A stretch of DNA of 5,752 bases, from positions 67,675-73,426 of the forward strand of contig CAJTYS010000020.1 of assembly GCA_910583765.1 (NCBI GenBank), given 5' to 3'. This document shows positions 1-5,558 of the stretch, piece after piece (position 1 is the first letter of the stretch; each line of letters begins with the position of its first letter). This stretch comes from an uncultured Eubacteriales bacterium. Its GTDB lineage: Bacteria; Bacillota; Clostridia; Peptostreptococcales; Anaerovoracaceae. The notes beneath the pieces are model-generated. The model did no database searches and was not told the DNA's origin. It saw only the letters and a list, made by a program, of their open reading frames with translations. Both the position numbers and the translations under genes were made by a program.

Positions 1-20
1 AAATAGAATGGGATCCATGA

Positions 21-76
21 TTCAATGGACGCTTCCTCTCGGCAACGCCGTTTTCAGTCTCTAGCGTCCATTATAC
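21..76. repeat. Solitary copy (R0) of the lipase-flanking hairpin repeat
   Basis: This lies just past the 3' end of the lipase gene and matches the repeat array on the gene's other side. It has an outer 9-bp stem, AATGGACGC (24-32) with GCGTCCATT (64-72), and an inner hairpin CGGC-AAC-GCCG (40-50). Its right part, TCTCTAGCG followed by CCATTATACC, is closest to the degenerate copy at 923-975 and to the last array copy. Read on the minus strand it contains TATAAT (70-75), which points away from the lipase. Confidence 0.85.
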
Positions 77-101
77 CACGCCCCGCCCATATTTCACAAC
101 A

Positions 102-908
102 TCAATATCCCAAAGCTTTCAGTCTGACGGCGATCTCCTGGTAAAAACGAACCATGTCTGATTTGCTGCCTTTCTTTTTTCGCTGATGAGAGTCCACGAC
201 CCTGGGGTGGGAGATGCCGCGTTTTCCCGTTTTCGGATATACGCCTTGGAATTCGCCCCATTTTGCCGATGCTGCTGATACCAAACCATCGTTTTGCCCT
301 TCCAGTCTCCGCACCACCCGATAAAACACTCCCATAGCCGGATCGCTTGCCGCAGAGCGCATGTCAAAGGCATAGCTCTGATAATAGACCTCTTCTCTAT
401 CAGGAACCAGTTCGTTGAACACCTTCATGTAATCCGCAGTCAGCTGTTCGTAAGGCTTGAGGCTGAAATTTCGCTGTCTGCCGTCCGCCATGAGCATCAA
501 GTTGAAAAGGCCCGCCAGGATCCGATATGCGCCTTCCGTCCTTTTCCGCAGCAAATCAATGGAACCGATCCCTCTGTGAGGCGTTGCCAGCGTCGTAAGA
601 CTGGCGATTCTTTCTCCCATCCCCAAAACAGAAATCAAATACCTGGCCTCGATCCCACCTTTGGAATGAGCGATCAGATTCAGCTTGTCTGCCCCTGCGT
701 CTGTAAGCGCCCACTCCACAGAAATTTTCAGCCGGGCGGCGTTCCCAGCCACTGTTCCAAAAGCGTCCTGCCCACCAAAATAGACCTTAGCGCCGCTCTC
801 CTCCAAGCTTTGGGGAATCCGGCCCCAATACCGCTGCGCTGGCTGATCCTCATAACCAATGCCATGTACCAACATGATCGGATATTTTGTCGCGCACATC
901 TGTCCCAC
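102..908 (-). CDS. Lipase-like alpha/beta hydrolase (triacylglycerol lipase family)
   Basis: A probable carboxylic-ester hydrolase. Numbered from an upstream ATG at 932 (276 aa), the oxyanion-hole segment LVHGIGY is at 21-27, the nucleophile elbow AHSKGG at 88-93 makes Ser90 the catalytic serine, and NDGLVS at 214-219 supplies a likely acid (Asp215) as in bacterial family I lipases. The catalytic histidine is probably His242 in GISHP, with His249 an alternative. I chose a GTG start at 908 (268 aa) because GGAGGG lies 8 bases before it. The ATG at 932 has AAAGG directly against it with no spacing and lies inside a decayed repeat copy; an ATG at 899 is also possible. No signal peptide or membrane span is visible, so it is likely cytoplasmic unless exported in an unusual way. 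It stands alone, bracketed by repeat copies. The substrate cannot be read from the sequence. Confidence 0.9.
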   Translation of the reverse strand: MGQMCATKYPIMLVHGIGYEDQPAQRYWGRIPQSLEESGAKVYFGGQDAFGTVAGNAARLKISVEWALTDAGADKLNLIAHSKGGIEARYLISVLGMGERIASLTTLATPHRGIGSIDLLRKRTEGAYRILAGLFNLMLMADGRQRNFSLKPYEQLTADYMKVFNELVPDREEVYYQSYAFDMRSAASDPAMGVFYRVVRRLEGQNDGLVSAASAKWGEFQGVYPKTGKRGISHPRVVDSHQRKKKGSKSDMVRFYQEIAVRLKALGY

Positions 909-916
909 TATAACTG

Positions 917-922
917 CCCTCC
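917..922 (-). promoter_or_regulatory. Ribosome binding site that favours the GTG start of the lipase
   Basis: On the minus strand this reads GGAGGG, 8 bases before the GTG at 908. It lies downstream of the ATG at 932, so it cannot serve that start. The conserved lipase fold begins with KYPIMLVHG, which every candidate start includes. Confidence 0.55.
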
Positions 923-975
923 AATCCAACATACCTTTGTGGCAACACTGTTTTGATCTCTAGTGTTTATTATAC
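923..975. repeat. Degenerate copy (R1) of the hairpin repeat at the lipase 5' end
   Basis: The right half, GGCAAC then TTTT, TCTCTAG and ATTATAC, follows the same order as in R0 with scattered substitutions and a one-base deletion. The left arm of the outer stem no longer pairs. A minus-strand TATAAT remains at 969-974, about 60 bases before the lipase start and in a position to act as a -10 box. I see no good -35 box about 17 bases upstream of it, so promoter activity is only a possibility. Confidence 0.65.
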
Positions 976-976
976 T

Positions 977-1252
977 GCGGCCTTCCTCTAAAAATATGAT
1001 CTTTGGCCGCAATTCAATGAGCGCTTCCTCTCGGCAACGCCGTTTCAATCAGTTGCGTTCATTATACTGCGGCCTTCCTCTGAATTCTCAATCTCGGGCC
1101 GCAATTCAATGAACGCCTCCTTCCGGCAACGCCGTTTCAATCAGTTGCGTTCATTATACTGCGGCCTTCCTCTAAAAATATGATCTTTGGCCGCAATTCA
1201 ATGAGCGCTTCCTCTCGGCAACGCCGCTATTAATCTCCAGCGTTCATTATAC
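977..1252. repeat. Tandem array of hairpin repeats with hairpin spacers, 92-base period
   Basis: Three near-identical units follow each other. Each begins with a 34-base spacer whose ends are GCGGCC and GGCCGC (977-1010, 1069-1102, 1161-1194). Each spacer is followed by a 55-56-base repeat (R2 1013-1067, R3 1105-1159, R4 1197-1252). The first and third spacers are identical; the middle one differs only in its loop. Each repeat has an outer stem (AATGARCGC with GCGTTCATT), an inner CGGC-AAC-GCCG hairpin and a minus-strand TATAAT at the right edge. There is no transposase and no CRISPR-like unique spacer. I do not recognise a named family. Confidence 0.9.
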
Positions 1253-1263
1253 CACAATCTGGA

Positions 1264-1300
1264 ATATCAGCAAAGCCGGCCTCTGCCGGAAAGCTGATAT
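1264..1300. repeat. Nested inverted repeat beside the array
   Basis: ATATCAGC (1264-1271) pairs with GCTGATAT (1293-1300). Inside it CCGGC (1276-1280) pairs with GCCGG (1285-1289) around a 4-base loop. That gives 13 base pairs with a small internal loop. No T-tract follows on either strand, so it does not look like a terminator. It may be a structured RNA piece or a short palindromic repeat. Confidence 0.6.
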
Positions 1301-1400
1301 GCGATTACACGCCAGAATGAAGCCAGTTTTGCCCTTTCACCTTTCTATCGAAGCTGTTAGCCGATCCGCTTTAGAGCGCAATGACCAAAATACGACTCGG

Positions 1401-1604
1401 TGTGTACAAATCGACTTTTTTATGGCAATTGTACACATTGATTTTGAAATAAATGTATTTTATATCCTTATTTTGCAAATTCATATGCGCACATGGAGAA
1501 ATTATTTAAGATTCTACTTGAATTTCATGATAATTTTCCTGAAAATAGTAAAAAGCAGACGAGTTAGTGTGAACTATTGGTGATTTTTCTGTGATTTGTA
1601 CACA
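1401..1604. mobile_element. 204-base transposon-end relic or miniature element with two-part inverted ends
   Basis: The ends are perfect inverted repeats, TGTGTACAAATC (1401-1412) and GATTTGTACACA (1593-1604). Each is followed, after exactly 14 bases inward, by a second related motif: AATTGTACACA on the left (1427-1437) and, on the opposite strand, AATAGTTCACACT on the right (1566-1578). Matching ends with a terminal motif and a sub-terminal one, beginning TG and ending CA, resemble IS21-type ends, but the family assignment is inference. The interior is AT-rich and codes for no transposase fragment I can recognise. No clear target-site duplication flanks it. Confidence 0.5.
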
Positions 1605-1866
1605 CTAGAGTATTTCCCAGATAGAAAATCCTCGCATGCCCGGATTTTAAGTTCCGGTAAATACTTTGGTTATTTACCCTGTCTGCTTAAGGGGTATCAT
1701 ATCTAAGTTTACACACTCTCTAATCTGTAATTAGTTTCAATGGTACGTCCGAATCACATATTTCACTTAATTTCCGACTCGATTTTACATATTATATATA
1801 TATATTTTCATTTATTTTAATTTTTTCAAAAATATTGCGAGCCGTTCGATTTACAATCGAACAAAA
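1605..1866. other. AT-rich intergenic stretch with small palindromes, no gene seen
   Basis: I found no credible reading frame. It holds GGTAAAT/ATTTACC (1656-1662 with 1672-1678) and CCGGA/TCCGG (1640-1644 with 1653-1657). AGTTTACACACT at 1706-1717 is, on the other strand, close to the outer part of the nearby element ends. A very AT-rich run with alternating TA lies around 1785-1835. A perfect 8-bp palindrome with a 3-base loop, GTTCGATT-TAC-AATCGAAC, occupies 1844-1862. None is followed by a T-tract that would make it a terminator. Confidence 0.6.
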
Positions 1867-1907
1867 AGTGTGCATAAATCATAAGAAAATCACGATTCAC
1901 ACACACT
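1867..1907 (+). repeat. Diverged third copy of the transposon-end motif
   Basis: Read on the plus strand, 1867-1893 matches the reverse complement of the right end of the 1401-1604 element at 22 of 27 positions by eye, starting AGTGTG and ending AAAATCAC. It is followed, with a 3-base gap in alignment, by the same sub-terminal TTCACAC. Its outer edge faces left, so the missing element would have extended to the right. I found no partner end before the kinase gene. Confidence 0.45.
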
Positions 1908-1909
1908 TT

Positions 1910-2052
1910 CCATAAAATAGATTTCTTTCGTATCCTGTTGCTAACCTCTAAATCAACTGACTGTGAAGCCTGCTGATCTAAAAATAAAGCTCGATGCTAA
2001 AAAGCACAAATGTCAGTCTTTTACCCATATGGTGGCCATGAACGCTCTGCTT
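1910..2052. other. Spacer downstream of the kinase gene
   Basis: No gene is seen. A bulged stem is possible (ACTGACTGTG at 1956-1965 with CACA and GTCAGT at 2005-2017), but its loop is long and no clean T-tract follows on the minus strand. I therefore do not call a terminator for the two-component operon here. Confidence 0.4.
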
Positions 2053-4047
2053 CTAACTTTCTCTTTGCAAAATCGGCTCCTGCAGCAAATCGAACCGAAT
2101 GATCACTTTGAATAGATCACCGTCAATGGAAATTTGAAAGTTTCCGCCCTGGAGTTCCACCAGATTACGCGCAATGGAAAGGCCCAGCCCGCTGCCTTCC
2201 GTATGGCGGGAGCTGTCGCCCCGTACAAAGCGTTCCATCAATTCTTCTTCCGAAATGTTCAGTTCGTATTTTGACGTATTCCGGTACATGATCACTGCTT
2301 TACCGTCCATTTTCTTCAGATCCAGATACACCCTCGTCCCTGGCTGGGAATATTTGCAGATATTGCCCAGCAGGTTGTCGAACACCCGCCACAGCCGCCT
2401 GCCGTCTGCCATGATTCGCAGCTCTTCATCTGGCATTTTTATAATGAACCGCAGGTCGCTGGCCTCAGCCTTCTCTTTATATTCCCCCATGGTCTGCTCC
2501 ATCAGGACTCCGATCTGACAGGGAGCCAGCTGCATGGGCACGTTCCCTGTGGCTGCCTTGGAAGCGTCCACCAAATCTTCTGTCAACTTTTTCAATCTGC
2601 GCGACTGGCGGTCCAGCACCTCGATATATTCCTGAGCCTTTTCATTGTCGATTTCTTCCTTCTTGAGAAAATCCACATAATTGATGATGGAAGTGAGCGG
2701 CGTTTTGATGTCGTGAGAAACATTTGTGATCAATTCTGCTTTGAAATGCTCACTTTTCATACGCTCCTCAATGGCTTTTGACATGCCTTTTCCGATGCTG
2801 TTCAGATCGTCCGCATGCTCAGCGAAATCAAACCACATGCCTTTTTTATCAATCTGATAGGATAAATCTCCTTCCGCCAGACGTTTTCCACCCTCTTTGA
2901 GACGTTTCAAAACAAGTGCCACGTGGATCACGCATATGCTGACCGCAATGGCCTCCAGCAGCCACAATAGCAGAGCGCCTCCACCCCAATACCACATATT
3001 CGCAGCAATGATCAAGTTCAGCAGCAGCGCCGCTGCCAGGAAAAGAACGGTGCGCCAGATCATTGGCAGCTGCTTCATAGCGTTCTTGAAAACGCGCCAG
3101 GCGCCATTTGCTAGTTTTATGCCGATGCGTTTTCCCCAAACCAGCAGGCGATAAATAATGGTGTTTTTCCACCATACGCATTTTTTCACATTTACCGCGA
3201 AAATCAGGATGAATCCCGTCAAGGCAATGGACATCCCCAGGACCTCCAGCCCCGAACAAATCAATCCCATACGGTCATAGCCCAAGGTTTCCGTCAGGAG
3301 CGCGCCCAGGGCCATCAATGGGATACTGGTAAGCGCAGCCATGAAATCCAGCGGAAGTCCCTGCGGGAAGAGCCCTGTTTCACCCTTGCTGTGTCCGACT
3401 GCCATTATGAGGAAAATCATGAGAACAATCACGCCGATCACGCCTGCGATCAATATGGCCACAGCAGCATTCTGATATTCGTACAGATTACTGTAGAAGC
3501 CATACTTCGTCTGCAAATTTTGTGGCAGCGCGTCCTTCTGATCCAGATCAAACAGGTAGAGTCCGATTTGCATACTACCGTGGTCAAAGGTTTCTCGATA
3601 AGCGGCCTCCTCCTGAAACAGAGCGGGGTGCAATTTTTTCTCTATCTGCCTGTCCTCCCCATTTTCCATGCCCAGGTCCATCCGCAAACGATACGCAAGT
3701 CCCGCAGCCTCCCTTTCTCCATATAGCAGCTCATTTTCGTCTGTCAAGGCAGCGTCAATATATCCATTTTCCCCTTCGCCGCCATCCTCTGATTGATCTA
3801 ACTGGCTTTCCAGCGCCTCTTGTTGCTCCTCCTGGATATAAAGCAACTCGTCCGCAATCTGCTGGCTGGCCATGAGTGCTATTTCATGGTATATGTCCTG
3901 CTTCACCTCTTGTTTGCTTTTATCGTACCAGTCCAGTTCCAAATTAAACCCCACCATGACCGTAGCAGCGACCACGGCCACGATCAAGGCCTGCAGCAGC
4001 GCAAACGCCGCTACTTTCGCCGTCAAGCTTTTCTTTATCTTTTCCAT
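2053..4047 (-). CDS. Multi-span membrane sensor histidine kinase of a two-component system
   Basis: This 664-aa kinase is the likely partner of the adjacent OmpR-type regulator. TM1 is at about 10-34, followed by an acidic extracytoplasmic region of about 160 residues (35-194) and five further hydrophobic segments (about 195-217, 234-256, 262-286, 332-351, 356-380). A HAMP-like linker (381-430) leads to the H-box NVSHDIKTPLTS with phospho-accepting His445. The ATPase part has an N-box with Asn558 and Asn562, an F-box ERF (605-607) and a G2 box GSGLGLSIA (618-626). The G1 position reads RNTS rather than DxGxG, a variant I recall from related clostridial kinases. I chose the ATG at 4047 because GAGGTG lies 8 bases before it; a GTG at 4056 would overlap that site. 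Only 12 bases separate it from the regulator stop, so the two are co-transcribed. The signal is unknown. Confidence 0.95.
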   Translation of the reverse strand: MEKIKKSLTAKVAAFALLQALIVAVVAATVMVGFNLELDWYDKSKQEVKQDIYHEIALMASQQIADELLYIQEEQQEALESQLDQSEDGGEGENGYIDAALTDENELLYGEREAAGLAYRLRMDLGMENGEDRQIEKKLHPALFQEEAAYRETFDHGSMQIGLYLFDLDQKDALPQNLQTKYGFYSNLYEYQNAAVAILIAGVIGVIVLMIFLIMAVGHSKGETGLFPQGLPLDFMAALTSIPLMALGALLTETLGYDRMGLICSGLEVLGMSIALTGFILIFAVNVKKCVWWKNTIIYRLLVWGKRIGIKLANGAWRVFKNAMKQLPMIWRTVLFLAAALLLNLIIAANMWYWGGGALLLWLLEAIAVSICVIHVALVLKRLKEGGKRLAEGDLSYQIDKKGMWFDFAEHADDLNSIGKGMSKAIEERMKSEHFKAELITNVSHDIKTPLTSIINYVDFLKKEEIDNEKAQEYIEVLDRQSRRLKKLTEDLVDASKAATGNVPMQLAPCQIGVLMEQTMGEYKEKAEASDLRFIIKMPDEELRIMADGRRLWRVFDNLLGNICKYSQPGTRVYLDLKKMDGKAVIMYRNTSKYELNISEEELMERFVRGDSSRHTEGSGLGLSIARNLVELQGGNFQISIDGDLFKVIIRFDLLQEPILQRES

Positions 4048-4055
4048 ACAACACA

Positions 4056-4061
4056 CACCTC
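4056..4061 (-). promoter_or_regulatory. Ribosome binding site of the kinase, overlapping the regulator stop codon
   Basis: On the minus strand this reads GAGGTG, 8 bases before the ATG at 4047. The regulator's TGA stop (4060-4062) overlaps it, which suggests translational coupling. It rules out the GTG at 4054-4056 as a practical start. Confidence 0.7.
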
Positions 4062-4743
4062 ACTCGATTTTATATCCCTGTCCCCAAACGACTTTCAAAT
4101 GCCTTGGTTCATCTGGGTTGATCTCCAGCTTTTCCCGCAAATGGCGGATATGCACGGCCACTGTTCCCTCTGCGCCAAAAGCGTCCTCGCCCCACACTTG
4201 ATAATAGATCTGCTTTGGAGAAAAGACTCGTCCAGGGTGTTCCATGAGGAACTTTAGAATCCCATATTCCTTTGGCGTAAGGCTGACGGAGTCTCCCATC
4301 AGACTGACAGATTTTGCTCCATCGTCCAGTTCAATGTCGCCCACTGCCAAAGCCGTCTTTTTGATAGGGCCAGAACCCAACTCCATATACCGCCGCAGCT
4401 GGGATTTGACTCTAGCCAATAACTCCACTGGGTTAAAAGGCTTTGTCACATAATCATCCGCTCCCAGATTCAGCCCCAGGATTTTGTCGGTGTCTTCTCC
4501 CTTTGCTGTCAGGAAAATGACAGGGATGTTTCGTGTCCTGCGCATCTGGGCCAACACCTGGATCCCATCTAATTCCGGCATCATAATATCCAAAAGGAGC
4601 AGATGAATATCGTTGTTTTCTACTATTTCCAAAGCCTCCAGACCGTTATAGGCCTCGTATAAATTGTAATCATCACTTGCAAGATAGATTTTTAACGCAG
4701 AGACAATGTCTTTCTCATCATCACAGATCAATATGTTATACAT
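4060..4743 (-). CDS. OmpR/PhoB-family response regulator
   Basis: A 227-aa DNA-binding response regulator, typical in length. The receiver domain (about 3-115) has the acidic pair Asp8-Asp9, the phospho-accepting Asp52 in LLLLDIMMP, Thr79 and Lys101 in YVTKPF. The C-terminal winged-helix domain (about 130-227) contains SLTPKEYGIL, the recognition-helix region TVAVHIRHLREKLE and the closing hairpin VVWGQGYKIE. I chose the ATG at 4743 because GGAGG lies 11 bases before it and the family usually begins MYNIL. An in-frame ATG at 4761 would add six residues but has no ribosome binding site. The kinase follows 12 bases downstream. Phosphotransfer from kinase His445 to Asp52 is expected. Its targets are unknown, but a direct repeat upstream suggests it may control its own operon. 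Confidence 0.97.
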   Translation of the reverse strand: MYNILICDDEKDIVSALKIYLASDDYNLYEAYNGLEALEIVENNDIHLLLLDIMMPELDGIQVLAQMRRTRNIPVIFLTAKGEDTDKILGLNLGADDYVTKPFNPVELLARVKSQLRRYMELGSGPIKKTALAVGDIELDDGAKSVSLMGDSVSLTPKEYGILKFLMEHPGRVFSPKQIYYQVWGEDAFGAEGTVAVHIRHLREKLEINPDEPRHLKVVWGQGYKIE

Positions 4744-4754
4744 GCTGTTCTCAA

Positions 4755-4759
4755 CCTCC
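4755..4759 (-). promoter_or_regulatory. Ribosome binding site that decides the response regulator start
   Basis: GGAGG on the minus strand, 11 bases before the ATG at 4743. The spacing is slightly long. It overlaps the alternative ATG at 4759-4761, which has no such site of its own. Confidence 0.6.
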
Positions 4760-4804
4760 ATGAGTATTATGCCATGGAAATCTTTAAATTGAAATAGGGC
4801 GGGA

Positions 4805-4823
4805 GTTTAAGATTTGTTTAAGA
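4805..4823 (-). promoter_or_regulatory. Putative operator: direct repeat with 11-bp spacing upstream of the regulator
   Basis: On the minus strand TCTTAAAC occurs twice (4816-4823 and 4805-4812) separated by 3 bases, so the half-sites are one helical turn apart. OmpR-family regulators typically bind such tandem half-sites. It lies about 60 bases upstream of the regulator start, which fits autoregulation. I could not place a convincing -10/-35 pair beside it; a CATAAT at 4766-4771 is probably too close to the gene. Confidence 0.4.
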
Positions 4824-4861
4824 AACGCTTTCTAAAGGTGCCGATCATTTCTCCATACGCA

Positions 4862-4889
4862 AAAGCGGAGAACATCAATCCTCCGCTTT
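4862..4889 (-). terminator. Probable terminator behind the acetyltransferase gene
   Basis: A perfect 9-bp stem, AAAGCGGAG (4862-4870) with CTCCGCTTT (4881-4889), closes a 10-base loop. On the minus strand the stem ends in four Ts, a short tract. It sits about 140 bases past the acetyltransferase stop and upstream of the two-component operon, so it would insulate the two units. The gap 4890-5028 holds nothing else I can recognise. Confidence 0.5.
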
Positions 4890-5028
4890 ACTCAAATTAC
4901 TCAAAACACTGCATCCTAGCACTAACGCATTTTATTACGCTTTCATTTTACACTATTTTCCATATGTCGTCATCGCCCGCAACCTGCATGATTCCCGTTA
5001 TTTTAGTTTCTCATGCTCCTTTGACTCT

Positions 5029-5532
5029 TCATGCTTCGGAAACTGCCAATTCCTGAATTTTGTCAGGCGGGAGACGATATGTAGTCATAATGTCCATAGC
5101 GTTTCCTCCCAAGTTTTTATAAAAGTCAATCGCTGGTTCATTCCAATCCAGGCAGACCCATTCTAAACGCTCACAACCTCGCTCCAGGGCCAATTGAGCC
5201 ATGTATCGCATCATTTTTCTGCCTAACCCTGTGCCCCTATGAGGCTCTTCCACATAAAACACATCAATGTAGAGTCCTTTCTTTCCTAAGAGTCCTGGTG
5301 CGATTTGATAATAATAAAGAAAAGCCACAGCTTCATCTTCCAATGTGCCAAAAATAGCTTCTCCTGCGCCGCTTGCAAGCAAAGCTTGTAGATCTTGCTC
5401 CTGGGCAACAACTTTATCACGCATTTTTTGATATATCCCTAATTTCTGTATAAACTCCAAAACCAATGCGGCATCCTCTGGTCCAGCTTGTTTGATTATA
5501 AAGCCCTGACCATCTCTTCTCATTTCTTTCAT
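5029..5532 (-). CDS. GNAT family N-acetyltransferase, spermidine/spermine acetyltransferase-like
   Basis: A 167-aa single-domain acetyltransferase that should transfer acetyl from acetyl-CoA to an amine in the cytoplasm. After an opening FIIKQAGPEDA, the central part reads LYIDVFYVEEPHRGTGLG (87-104). Arg99-Gly100 with Gly102 and Gly104 forms the acetyl-CoA pyrophosphate-binding motif A. Motif B reads DWNEPAIDFYKNLGG (129-143), with Asn131 and Tyr138, the latter the usual general acid. The WNEPAIDFY block and the C-terminal TTYRL resemble polyamine acetyltransferases of the SSAT type, but the substrate is inferred. I chose the ATG at 5532 because AAGGAG lies 8 bases before it. An open frame runs back to 5676, but its first 48 residues lack the fold and overlap the structured leader. 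It appears monocistronic. Confidence 0.93.
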   Translation of the reverse strand: MKEMRRDGQGFIIKQAGPEDAALVLEFIQKLGIYQKMRDKVVAQEQDLQALLASGAGEAIFGTLEDEAVAFLYYYQIAPGLLGKKGLYIDVFYVEEPHRGTGLGRKMMRYMAQLALERGCERLEWVCLDWNEPAIDFYKNLGGNAMDIMTTYRLPPDKIQELAVSEA

Positions 5533-5540
5533 GCTTCCAG

Positions 5541-5546
5541 CTCCTT
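5541..5546 (-). promoter_or_regulatory. Ribosome binding site that decides the acetyltransferase start
   Basis: AAGGAG on the minus strand, 8 bases before the ATG at 5532. It supports the short form over the 215-residue frame starting at 5676. Confidence 0.75.
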
Positions 5547-5558
5547 CTCTTTTTGCAT

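Noticed and set aside
294..956. 220-residue plus-strand open frame opposite the lipase
   Set aside because: The minus strand encodes a protein with an intact lipase serine motif and oxyanion hole; this frame is its antisense shadow with no recognisable motif.
977..1252. CRISPR array
   Set aside because: The repeats are about 55 bases, the spacers are themselves conserved hairpins with two identical, and there is no cas gene in view.
977..1252. Integron attC sites
   Set aside because: The imperfect hairpins and the flanked gene suggested cassettes, but no GTTRRRY/RYYYAAC core pair could be placed and no integrase is present.
1299..1583. 94-residue plus-strand open frame in the gene-free stretch
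   Set aside because: It starts inside the 1264-1300 hairpin, has no ribosome binding site, is compositionally like translated AT-rich DNA and runs through most of the transposon relic.
1401..1910. DnaA boxes or replication origin in the AT-rich region
   Set aside because: TTGTACACA and related motifs differ from the TTATNCACA box, their symmetric spacing fits transposon ends better, and no replication gene is nearby.
2897..3154. Open frames inside the kinase gene on the plus strand
   Set aside because: They are shadows of a kinase frame whose motifs are continuous throughout.
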